This document shows positions 1-5,794 of a stretch of 10,208 nucleotides of DNA, in pieces. The DNA is taken from NCBI GenBank assembly GCA_007128075.1, contig SKYD01000286.1, positions 1 to 10,208 on the forward strand. The letters run 5' to 3'. A program made the position numbers and the translations under genes. The notes beneath the pieces were generated by a model that did not search any database, was not told where the DNA came from, and saw only the letters and a list, made by a program, of their open reading frames with translations. Numbering within the stretch: the stretch's first letter is position 1; each line of letters begins with the position of its first letter. The stretch comes from Thiorhodovibrio sp. (GTDB lineage: Bacteria; Pseudomonadota; Gammaproteobacteria; Chromatiales; Chromatiaceae).

Positions 1-580
1 CAGCAACAATCACCGCATTGAAAAGCCCGAACCAGAGTTCACCGCCTTGCCAGCCCAACACCGCCAAGGCACCAAACCCAAATCCCGCCATGCTCGCCGC
101 CAGCCCGTCCATGCCGTCCATAAAGTTGTAAAGATTGATCATCCACACCACGAACAGCACCGTCAGCACCAGCGTGACTGCTGTAGGTAGGTTGAGCACA
201 GTGCCCGGCAACCAAGCATCCCACACCAGCCCACGGTGATACAGCAGCAATGCCGCAACCAGATGTGCCAGCAGCCGATAACGACGCGGCAGCCCGCGCC
301 AATCATCGACAAATGCGACACCGCCAACCAGTAACACAGCGGCGAGCAGCGTCAGCAATAGCGGGAATTGATCGTTGGGGATCAGTCCACTGAGCACCAG
401 CCCCACCAGCCCAACGCTGAGACCACCGAGCACCGCCAGCCCGCCGGTGCGTGGCACCGGAGTAACATGCAGCGAGCGGGCATTGGGATGATCAAGCAGC
501 CGAAGCCAGGCTGGTGGCGCATGGATCAACAGCAGCGTCAGTGCCGCACTGACGACCAGCGTGAGACCGACTGCGCCCAT
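1..580 (-). CDS. Glycosyltransferase family 4 (WecA/WbpL-like undecaprenyl-phosphate sugar-phosphate transferase), 3' part missing
   Basis: The reading frame starts at an ATG 5 bases after the yajL stop and stays open to the window edge, giving 193 N-terminal residues; families of this type run to about 330-360. It is strongly hydrophobic with several membrane helices. Family hallmarks are visible: DHPNARSLHVTPVPRTGG at about residues 31-48, VDDWRGLPRRYR at about 91-102, and NLYNFMDGMDGLA at about 149-161, which holds the Asp pairs used for Mg2+ and nucleotide binding. Known members transfer a sugar-1-phosphate from a UDP-sugar to undecaprenyl phosphate in the inner membrane, the first step of O-antigen or similar glycan synthesis. 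The motif spelling resembles WbpL-type enzymes more than MraY. The donor sugar cannot be told from this fragment. It is the last visible gene of the envC-ctpA-yajL run. Confidence 0.9.
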   Translation of the reverse strand, partial: MGAVGLTLVVSAALTLLLIHAPPAWLRLLDHPNARSLHVTPVPRTGGLAVLGGLSVGLVGLVLSGLIPNDQFPLLLTLLAAVLLVGGVAFVDDWRGLPRRYRLLAHLVAALLLYHRGLVWDAWLPGTVLNLPTAVTLVLTVLFVVWMINLYNFMDGMDGLAASMAGFGFGALAVLGWQGGELWFGLFNAVIVA

Positions 581-585
581 CGCGG

Positions 586-1149
586 CTAAGGACGAACCAG
601 CGCCTGTTCGACAGCCTGACGACGCTCAGTGCCGACCAAGGTTTCAATCAGTTGCAAGGCAAAATCCAGCGCGGTGCCAGGTCCGCGAGAGGTAATCACC
701 GCGCCATCGACCACCACAGGGGCATCAAGTGCTTGAAAGGCGGGATATTGGCTTTGATCAACCGCACCTGGATAGAAGGTTGCCTGCTTGCCAGCCAGCA
801 CCCCGGCGCCAGCCAGCACCTTGGGTGCAGCACAGATCGCAGCACAGTACCGCCCAGCCGCTGCTTGGCGTTGTAATAGCGCAGTGATCCGCGCATCCGC
901 CGCCAGATAATCAGCACCCGGCAGCCCGCCGGGCAACACAATCATGTCAAAATCATCATTGAGCACGCTGTCGAGCACGCAGTCAGGCACCAGCACCACG
1001 CCACGGCTGGCAGTGATTGGAACAGGCGCAGCACCTGATTCAAGTCCAGCAGTGATGACTTCAATTTCAGCGCGGCGCAACAGATCAATAATCGTCACCG
1101 CTTCGAGTTCTTCGCAGCCATTGGCTAAAGGAATTAATACACGAGGCAT
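586..1149 (-). CDS. yajL: YajL/DJ-1/PfpI family protein (DJ-1-type cysteine protein)
   Basis: The 187-residue product closely follows E. coli YajL and human DJ-1. It has the N-terminal GCEELEAVT segment with the conserved Glu (about residue 14), the VLPGG turn (71-75), the nucleophile elbow AAICAAPK with Cys106, and SRGPGTALDF (154-163) near the C-terminus. Cys106 falls at the same number as in DJ-1. The family works in the cytoplasm in oxidative and carbonyl stress; glyoxalase, deglycase and chaperone activities have been reported, and the physiological one is disputed. The start could be ATG at 1149 or an in-frame TTG at 1155. An AGGAG at 1161-1165 lies 11 bases from the ATG but 5 from the TTG, so two extra residues are possible. 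It follows ctpA by 27 bases and is probably cotranscribed. Confidence 0.93.
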   Translation of the reverse strand: MPRVLIPLANGCEELEAVTIIDLLRRAEIEVITAGLESGAAPVPITASRGVVLVPDCVLDSVLNDDFDMIVLPGGLPGADYLAADARITALLQRQAAAGRYCAAICAAPKVLAGAGVLAGKQATFYPGAVDQSQYPAFQALDAPVVVDGAVITSRGPGTALDFALQLIETLVGTERRQAVEQALVRP

Positions 1150-1160
1150 GATCAAGCAAG

Positions 1161-1165
1161 CTCCT
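1161..1165 (-). promoter_or_regulatory. Shine-Dalgarno of yajL
   Basis: Read on the minus strand this is AGGAG. It sits 5 bases from a TTG at 1155 and 11 bases from the ATG at 1149, so it supports translation starting here but leaves the exact start open between the two codons. Confidence 0.6.
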
Positions 1166-1176
1166 GTTTGAAAAAA

Positions 1177-2619
1177 TTAGGGTGTCGCCTGTTGGACAAC
1201 AGAAGGCGTGTTCGCCAGCCGCAGGGCTTTGAGCACATTGAGTGCGGCGCTGAGCGGATAATCCTCCACTGCCAAGGGCTTGGCATCGCTAGGCTCGGCC
1301 TCGCTGACCACGGCCTCGGGATCAACAGCATCTTCGAGATGGCGCATCAGATTGGCCTCTTTGATCGGCGTGTTCTGGATGGCGAGGGTCAGTGTGCCCT
1401 GGTCGAGCTTGATGTCGGGAACAATGCCATGCGCCTGAATCGAACGCCCCGATGGGGTGTAATAGCGGGCGGTGGTGAGTTTGAGTGCGGTGCTGTCATC
1501 AATCGGGACGATGGATTGCACCGAGCCTTTGCCGAAGGTGTCAGTTCCCATCACGATGGCGCGGCGATGATCTTGCAGCGCACCGGCAACGATCTCCGAG
1601 GCCGAGGCACTGCCACTGTTGACCAACACCACCAATGGCGCACCATCGAGACGGTCACTGCCATTGGCACTAAATTCCATCCGCGTGTCTTCGTTGCGTC
1701 CTTGGGTATAAACAATCAGCCCGCCAGTCAGAAAAGTATCGCTGACTCCAATGGCACTGTTGAGCACCCCGCCGGGATTGTTGCGCAGATCCAGCACCAG
1801 CCCCAACAGTCCATCGGGCTGGTCAGTAAATAGTTGATCCAGTTGCTGATGTAGATCATCGCTGGTGCGTGCCTGAAAATTGGCAATGCGAATGTAGCCA
1901 TAGCCTGGCTCTAGTGTGCGGCTTTTGACGCTGGCAACATGAATCATCTCGCGCTCAATCGCCAGTTTGAGCGGCTGCGCCTCGCCAGAGCGGCGAATGG
2001 TCAGCTCAATCTGAGTGCCCGGGGCGCCGCGCATGAGTTTCACTGCCTCGCTGAGGCTCAAACCTTTGATCGGCTGATCATCAATGCGCACAATCAGATC
2101 GCCCGCTTGTACGCCAGCGCGCTGTGCTGGAGTATCATCAATCGGCGCGACAACCTTGACCAGCCCATCCTCCATGCTGACCTCGATTCCCAGCCCGCCA
2201 AATTCACCGCGAGTCCCGACCTGTAAATCCTGATAGGCATCGGCATCCAGATAACTAGAATGCGGATCAAGTCCCGCCAACATGCCGCGAATTGCGCTCT
2301 TGAGCAGTGCCTCGTCCTCAACGCTTTCCACATAGTCGCTCTTGATCCGTTCAAAAACCCGCGCAAAGGCGCGTAGATCAGCCAAGGGGAGCTTGCCCTC
2401 TGCTGGTGTAGTTGCTGCAGTTGGCGGAGTTTGGGCGGGCGCGGCGGCGGGGGTCGCATCAGCCTGCGGCGACGCGGTGGATTTAAGTTGTTCGCTGACA
2501 CCTGCCGGACTGGCAGCGGGGCGGGGTGGCTCAGCAGACAAGAAGGGGATACTCAGATAGAGCACACCGCCGGCAAGGGACAGTTGCAATACTCGCTTAA
2601 AGTCGAGATTTTCAAACAT
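1177..2619 (-). CDS. ctpA: S41 family carboxyl-terminal processing peptidase (CtpA)
   Basis: This 480-residue protein is a periplasmic serine protease anchored or exported by an N-terminal hydrophobic segment (about 12-28). An Ala/Pro-rich linker follows (about 30-75), then the N-terminal helical part with LDPHSSYLD (117-125). A PDZ domain with GLGIEV and a repeated AGVQAGDLI-type turn covers about 140-212, and the protease core follows. By alignment to B. subtilis CtpB the catalytic residues are Ser339 in NSGSASASE, Lys364 in FGKGSVQ (25 residues on, the family spacing) and Gln368. All are intact. Such proteases trim or degrade periplasmic proteins, and in Pseudomonas a CtpA controls peptidoglycan endopeptidases. 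The gene lies 33 bases after envC, a pairing common in gammaproteobacteria that links both to cell-wall remodelling. Its exact substrate here is unknown. Confidence 0.96.
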   Translation of the reverse strand: MFENLDFKRVLQLSLAGGVLYLSIPFLSAEPPRPAASPAGVSEQLKSTASPQADATPAAAPAQTPPTAATTPAEGKLPLADLRAFARVFERIKSDYVESVEDEALLKSAIRGMLAGLDPHSSYLDADAYQDLQVGTRGEFGGLGIEVSMEDGLVKVVAPIDDTPAQRAGVQAGDLIVRIDDQPIKGLSLSEAVKLMRGAPGTQIELTIRRSGEAQPLKLAIEREMIHVASVKSRTLEPGYGYIRIANFQARTSDDLHQQLDQLFTDQPDGLLGLVLDLRNNPGGVLNSAIGVSDTFLTGGLIVYTQGRNEDTRMEFSANGSDRLDGAPLVVLVNSGSASASEIVAGALQDHRRAIVMGTDTFGKGSVQSIVPIDDSTALKLTTARYYTPSGRSIQAHGIVPDIKLDQGTLTLAIQNTPIKEANLMRHLEDAVDPEAVVSEAEPSDAKPLAVEDYPLSAALNVLKALRLANTPSVVQQATP

Positions 2620-2652
2620 AATGATTACTCAAATTTCAGAAGTGTGAAAAGT

Positions 2653-3864
2653 TTAGTGGCTTGCAGCAGCAAACCAAGGGTGAGGATTGAGCGGGTTGCC
2701 GCGATGACGCAGGGCAAAATACAGCCCACTGGTGTGCGGATAACCGCTCACTCCCGCCAGCGCGATGACTTCTCCGTCAGCAACCCATTCTCCAGTTTCC
2801 TTAAGCAGCGTTTGGTTGTGGCCATACAGACTCATATAGCCATCATCATGGTCAATCACCAGCAATAAACCAAAGCCGCGCAGCCAGTCGGCATAGACCA
2901 CCTGGCCATGATGGACAGCGCGCACCTCAGTGCCAGCAGGCGCCTCAAACAGCACCCCATTCCGGTGTGGATCGCCCGCCGCCCCGCTTTGGTAGCGCAC
3001 CAGCACCTGCGTCGGCACCACAGGATACGGCAGTTGGCCCTTGCGCGCTCGCATCGTCTCCTGTTGCAGATCTAGCTCATCGCCAATCTCGCCGCTAGGC
3101 ATCAGCCCTGAGATCAGTTCGCGCAGCGATCTGGCATCAGCATGTAACATGTCCATCTGATCTTGACCAGCGGCGATGATCTGATCTAATTCAGCAACAA
3201 TCCGCGCCCGCGTACTCTGGGCTTGGGCTAAACGGAGGCGCGTTTGTTCCTGATGATCCGCCAGCCGCGCCAGCCGCTCGGCCTCGATGGTGGCGGCGTG
3301 GCTTAAGCCCAGCAGCCGCTGCGCTTGTTGGTCAACGATATGAATCTGGCGGGCGCGTTCGCGACTGACTGCACGATAGTACCCGAACAAGCGGCCACTG
3401 CGCCCGATATCCTCTTGGTTGAGGATCACCCGCAGCCGATCGCCGCGCCCCATGGCATAAGCGGAGCGCAACAATTCGGCCAATCGCGCCTGGGCTTGCG
3501 CTAAGGCGGCGCGCACCACCACCAGTTGCTGGCGCAGTTGTTCGAGCGCCTGCTGTTGTTGAATCATCATCGCACCCAACTGGCGACCGGCGCGTGCCAA
3601 GGCGGCGATGTCGCGCTCGGTCTGTTCAAGTTCGGCATAGATGCGTTCGCGCTCGCGTTCACGCAACTGCAAATCCTCTTGCAGCACATCAATCTGTTGC
3701 TGTATCCGCCCCAGATCGTCTTGATGCTTCTCCAGCGGCACGCTGGCTGCCAGTGGCATCGCCAAACTCAGCCCCAGAGCAAACACCCAGACGCGGCGGC
3801 ATCTGTCAACATTTGGCTTGCCAGTTGCTAAAAATGGCTTATGATCGCAGTTTGAATTGATCAA
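2653..3864 (-). CDS. envC: Murein hydrolase activator EnvC (coiled coil plus degenerate LytM/M23 domain)
   Basis: The protein has a signal peptide, a long Gln/Arg/Glu-rich coiled coil (about 45-260) and a C-terminal LytM domain (about 300-398). The last part closely follows E. coli EnvC: GTEVRAVHHGQVVYADWLRG, then SLYGHNQ and NPHPWF. The metal ligands of active M23 peptidases are absent: the first His/Asp pair is replaced by Arg301 and Leu305, and the final H-x-H reads G-L-Y (380-382). This fits EnvC's role of activating periplasmic amidases at the septum through FtsEX instead of cutting peptidoglycan. No ATG lies at a sensible place. I chose TTG at 3864 (403 residues) because it gives a basic n-region (RCRR) before the hydrophobic stretch and a cleavage site near LAAS. 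GTG at 3786 (377 residues) is the alternative but lacks positive charge. It is divergent from the ArsR gene. Confidence 0.92.
   Translation of the reverse strand: MINSNCDHKPFLATGKPNVDRCRRVWVFALGLSLAMPLAASVPLEKHQDDLGRIQQQIDVLQEDLQLRERERERIYAELEQTERDIAALARAGRQLGAMMIQQQQALEQLRQQLVVVRAALAQAQARLAELLRSAYAMGRGDRLRVILNQEDIGRSGRLFGYYRAVSRERARQIHIVDQQAQRLLGLSHAATIEAERLARLADHQEQTRLRLAQAQSTRARIVAELDQIIAAGQDQMDMLHADARSLRELISGLMPSGEIGDELDLQQETMRARKGQLPYPVVPTQVLVRYQSGAAGDPHRNGVLFEAPAGTEVRAVHHGQVVYADWLRGFGLLLVIDHDDGYMSLYGHNQTLLKETGEWVADGEVIALAGVSGYPHTSGLYFALRHRGNPLNPHPWFAAASH
3814..3845 (+). promoter_or_regulatory. Candidate sigma-70 promoter of the ArsR gene, with inverted repeat over the -35
   Basis: TTGCCA at 3818-3823 and TATGAT at 3840-3845 are separated by 16 bases, placing the transcription start near 3852 and the ArsR ATG about 32 bases on. 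A short palindrome, TGGC-TT-GCCA, occupies 3814-3823 and so covers the -35 box. This is where an autorepressor could bind, but the repeat is short and the binding is inference. The stretch also forms the 5' end of the divergent envC gene if its TTG start is right. Confidence 0.5.
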
Positions 3865-3883
3865 GACCTTGGATAATCCACCA

Positions 3884-4237
3884 ATGAACGACACCCAGCG
3901 GTCAGCACTCGATTGGATCGAGGAGCAAGCAACCGACAGCGATCTGTTTGCCGATGATGCCGATATTGAGCTGGCGGCGCGCTCACTCAAGGCGATGTCG
4001 CATCCGTTGCGGCTGAAAATTTTGTGCATTTTGGGCGGTGAGGAGGTCAGCGTCCAAGACATTGTGGAATTGGTTGGCACCTCGCAAAGCAATATCTCCC
4101 AGCATCTGGCGATTTTGCGCGATAAAGGCATTCTTGCCACCCGCAAAGATGCCAATCGGGTTTATTATCGCGTTGGCGATGCCCGCACGCTGCGCCTGAT
4201 CGGGATGATGCGTGAGGTGTTTTGCCATCATGGCTGA
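3884..4237 (+). CDS. ArsR-family winged-helix repressor, SqrR/BigR/YgaV-like (probable persulfide sensor)
   Basis: The 117-residue product carries a typical ArsR winged helix: KAMSHPLRLKILCIL (36-50), the recognition helix in GTSQSNISQHLAILRDKGIL (65-84) and the wing ATRKDANRVYYRVGD (85-99). The metal-binding ELCVCDL motif of arsenic and cadmium sensors is missing; that position reads VSVQDIVEL. The only cysteines are Cys48 in KILC and Cys114 in VFCHHG. Their spacing of 66 residues equals that of the sulfide-sensing pair in SqrR (C41/C107) and BigR (C42/C108), and the surrounding residues also agree. I therefore infer a dithiol repressor that releases DNA when its cysteines become polysulfide-linked. 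The downstream rhodanese supports this. The ATG at 3884 was chosen over an in-frame TTG at 3857 because it suits the promoter position and family length. Confidence 0.88.
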   Translation: MNDTQRSALDWIEEQATDSDLFADDADIELAARSLKAMSHPLRLKILCILGGEEVSVQDIVELVGTSQSNISQHLAILRDKGILATRKDANRVYYRVGDARTLRLIGMMREVFCHHG

Positions 4238-4251
4238 ATAGTTGATTCTCG

Positions 4252-4273
4252 GGCAGGATGACGCAATCCTGCC
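4252..4273. repeat. Perfect 8-bp inverted repeat over the rhodanese promoter (candidate operator)
   Basis: GGCAGGAT at 4252-4259 and ATCCTGCC at 4266-4273 are exact complements around a 6-base centre. The repeat lies 14 bases after the ArsR stop and overlaps the proposed -35 box of the next gene. No T-run follows, which argues against an intrinsic terminator. The best reading is a regulator binding site, with the adjacent ArsR protein the obvious candidate. Confidence 0.55.
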
Positions 4274-4286
4274 AATCTGCTATACT
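4258..4286 (+). promoter_or_regulatory. Candidate sigma-70 promoter of the rhodanese-Uma2-secB-gpsA-hldE-rimI run
   Basis: ATGACG at 4258-4263 (four of six matches to TTGACA) is followed after 17 bases by TATACT at 4281-4286 (five of six matches to TATAAT). Transcription would begin near 4293, leaving a leader of about 42 bases before the rhodanese ATG. The -35 lies inside the inverted repeat at 4252-4273, so a protein bound there would block the polymerase. Confidence 0.55.
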
Positions 4287-4334
4287 GCATCCGATTTTTA
4301 TGCTGCTTGACTCATACCACCGTGACTGGCTCCT

Positions 4335-4751
4335 ATGTTGTTTGAATTTATTGGTAATCATCTCATCCTGTTCACTGCCTTGCTAGTGATCAGTGGTCTA
4401 CTCGCCTATAACCTGATTCAAGGGGATAAAGGCTCGATTGACCCCTTAGGGGCAACCGAGCTGATCAATCGCCGCGAGGCAACTGTGATTGATGTCCGTG
4501 CGGCGGCAGATTATGCCAAAGGGCACATCATCAATTCTATCAATATCCCGATCAATGGCTTTAAGAATCAAACCGCTGCCTTGAAAAAATACCGCGAACA
4601 GCCGCTGATTGTCACCTGTCGCTCGGGCAATCAGTCACAGCTTGCCTGCATGTTGCTGCGCAAAGCGGGCTTTCGCGAGGTATTTAATCTGCGCGGCGGG
4701 GTGCTGGCTTGGGAAGCGGCGAATCTGCCATTAACCCGAAAAAAACGCTAA
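4335..4751 (+). CDS. yibN: Membrane-anchored rhodanese-like sulfurtransferase (YibN-type)
   Basis: The 138-residue protein has one N-terminal membrane helix (about residues 9-27) and a single rhodanese domain (about 38-133). The domain shows VIDVRAAADYAKGHIINSIN (51-70), the active-site loop CRSGNQS with catalytic Cys95, and a closing NLRGGVLAWEAANLP segment. Length, helix position and C-terminal LPL..K.R agree with E. coli YibN, whose own loop is DGSGMQC with no Cys in the first position; the present protein keeps the catalytic Cys and so should be able to carry persulfide. It probably faces the cytoplasm at the inner membrane. The gene follows the ArsR regulator by 97 bases with its own promoter, and its stop touches the ribosome binding site of the Uma2 gene. 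The sulfur donor and acceptor are unknown. Confidence 0.92.
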   Translation: MLFEFIGNHLILFTALLVISGLLAYNLIQGDKGSIDPLGATELINRREATVIDVRAAADYAKGHIINSINIPINGFKNQTAALKKYREQPLIVTCRSGNQSQLACMLLRKAGFREVFNLRGGVLAWEAANLPLTRKKR

Positions 4752-4756
4752 GGTGA
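4751..4756 (+). promoter_or_regulatory. Shine-Dalgarno of the Uma2 gene
   Basis: AGGTGA begins on the last base of the rhodanese stop codon and ends 3 bases before the ATG at 4760. The tight junction suggests that the two genes are translated from one message. Confidence 0.5.
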
Positions 4757-4759
4757 TCG

Positions 4760-5236
4760 ATGGACTGGTCTTCAGTCATTGCCAATCCGCTGTTGGCGAA
4801 TTTGCCATTTAAGATCGAGCTCAACGAATGGGGCAAGATTGAGATGAGTCCAGCCAGCAACGCCCATGGAATGCTGCAAACTGCGATAGCCTTTCTGCTC
4901 AAAGATCAGCTTGCCTCTGGAAAAGCCTTTGTTGAATGCAGCATCCAAACGGCAAAAAATGTCAAAGTTGCCGATGTTGTCTGGTGCTCAACTGCGTTTT
5001 TGAAGCAATATGGCACCATGACACCCTATCCTGCTGCACCCGATATCGTGGTCGAAGTCGCATCCCCTAGCAACCGTCTTGCGGAGCTGATGGAGAAAAA
5101 GGCATTGTATTTTGAACAAGGGGCGCAAGAGGTGTGGCTGTGCGATGACAACGGCACCATGCAATTTTACCGCTTGAATGAACTGCTTGCGCACTCAGTT
5201 TTGTGCCCCGATTTTCCAGATCAGGTTGCTTTTTAA
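4760..5236 (+). CDS. Uma2 family protein (PD-(D/E)XK nuclease fold, function unknown)
   Basis: The 158-residue protein shows the Uma2 pattern: an N-terminal part with a conserved His region (NAHGMLQTAIAFLL, 34-47), ADVVW with Asp72 where most members have PDVVW, then APDIVVEVASPSNR (93-106) with Glu99. After that come a helix with Lys113 or Lys114 and YFEQGAQEVWLCDDNG (117-132). This places it in the PD-(D/E)XK superfamily, with Asp72, Glu99 and a lysine from the following helix as likely metal-site residues. No substrate or role is established for the family, which is best known from expansions in cyanobacteria. It is somewhat shorter than typical members, which run to about 180-200 residues. 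It sits between the rhodanese and secB, where E. coli has the glutaredoxin gene grxC, so it may be a replacement or insertion. Confidence 0.88.
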   Translation: MDWSSVIANPLLANLPFKIELNEWGKIEMSPASNAHGMLQTAIAFLLKDQLASGKAFVECSIQTAKNVKVADVVWCSTAFLKQYGTMTPYPAAPDIVVEVASPSNRLAELMEKKALYFEQGAQEVWLCDDNGTMQFYRLNELLAHSVLCPDFPDQVAF

Positions 5237-5280
5237 GTATCGACTTCGCCACTCAAGCGCAAACCCATCATTTACTTGTT

Positions 5281-5284
5281 AGGA
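5281..5284 (+). promoter_or_regulatory. Shine-Dalgarno of secB
   Basis: AGGA lies 9 bases before the ATG at 5294 and selects it over an in-frame upstream TTG at 5276, which would add six residues unlike the start of other SecB proteins. Confidence 0.55.
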
Positions 5285-5293
5285 TCATATATC

Positions 5294-5782
5294 ATGGCCG
5301 AGAACGAAACGCCGGGCGTTGTACGCCAATTTCTCATCCGCACCATCTATCTTAAAGATGTCTCCTTTGAAACGCCCAACAGCCCGGAGATATTCCGCAA
5401 AGACTGGAAACCAGAAAGCCAACTGCAATTTGACATCAAGGTCAAACCGCTGGGTGAGGACACCTATGAGGTCGTGCTGGCGCTCACCGTCACCAGCAAG
5501 CTTGAGGAGCAAACCGCCTATCTCATCGAGGTGCATCAGGCGGGGATTGTCACGATCCAAGGCCTAGAAGAGGCGGAGTTAGAGCCGCTGTTTTATGTCT
5601 ATTGCCCAGGCTTGCTATACCCTTACGCCCGCGAGGCGGCAAACAATCTGGTTGCCAAAGGCGGCTTCCCGCAACTGGTGTTGCAGCATGTCAATTTTGA
5701 CCAGATTTATGCCCAAAAGCTGGCGGAACGCGACAAGCAACAGGTCGCCACGCCGCCACCGCCGCCCGAAACGACACACTAA
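5294..5782 (+). CDS. secB: Protein-export chaperone SecB
   Basis: The 162-residue product is a full-length SecB (E. coli: 155). The first conserved block, YLKDVSFETPNSPEIF, spans 19-34. It is followed by the beta-strand region with EVVLALTVTSK (59-69) and YLIEVHQAGI (76-85), then YCPGLLYPYAREAANNLV (103-120) and GGFPQLVLQHVNFDQIY (123-139). The tail is variable and ends in a proline run. SecB works as a cytosolic tetramer that keeps precursor proteins unfolded and hands them to SecA at the SecYEG channel. A gap of 57 bases separates it from Uma2, the largest within this run, with no promoter that I can support. The secB-gpsA order is conserved across many gammaproteobacteria. Confidence 0.98.
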   Translation: MAENETPGVVRQFLIRTIYLKDVSFETPNSPEIFRKDWKPESQLQFDIKVKPLGEDTYEVVLALTVTSKLEEQTAYLIEVHQAGIVTIQGLEEAELEPLFYVYCPGLLYPYAREAANNLVAKGGFPQLVLQHVNFDQIYAQKLAERDKQQVATPPPPPETTH

Positions 5783-5788
5783 AGGTGA
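5781..5788 (+). promoter_or_regulatory. Shine-Dalgarno of gpsA
   Basis: AAAGGTGA ends 6 bases before the ATG at 5795, the preferred start. A TTG at 5789 directly abuts this site and cannot be the start. The site overlaps the last bases of secB. Confidence 0.65.
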
Positions 5789-5794
5789 TTGCTC

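Noticed and set aside
1168..1833. Open frame of 221 codons on the plus strand
   Set aside because: It lies entirely antisense to the intact ctpA gene, has no recognisable domain and no ribosome binding site; it is a by-product of the codon pattern of ctpA.
2431..2868. Open frame of 145 codons on the plus strand across the ctpA-envC junction
   Set aside because: It is antisense to two well-supported genes and its product is low-complexity Gly/Arg with no family resemblance.
3640..3670. Simple-sequence repeat of GCGTTC/GCGCTC type
   Set aside because: It encodes the alternating Arg-Glu part of the EnvC coiled coil in frame and is explained by the protein, not by a DNA repeat element.
3865..4155. 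N-terminal extension of the envC frame up to 4155
   Set aside because: It would overlap most of the ArsR gene on the other strand and place about 97 residues without family similarity before the signal peptide.
3884..4237. Classical arsenic or cadmium/zinc-sensing ArsR/SmtB protein
   Set aside because: The ELCVCDL-type metal site in the recognition region is absent; the only cysteines are far apart at positions 48 and 114.
4252..4273. Inverted repeat after the ArsR gene as an intrinsic terminator
   Set aside because: No run of T follows the stem, and a good -10 box lies directly downstream, so a promoter-overlapping operator is the better explanation.
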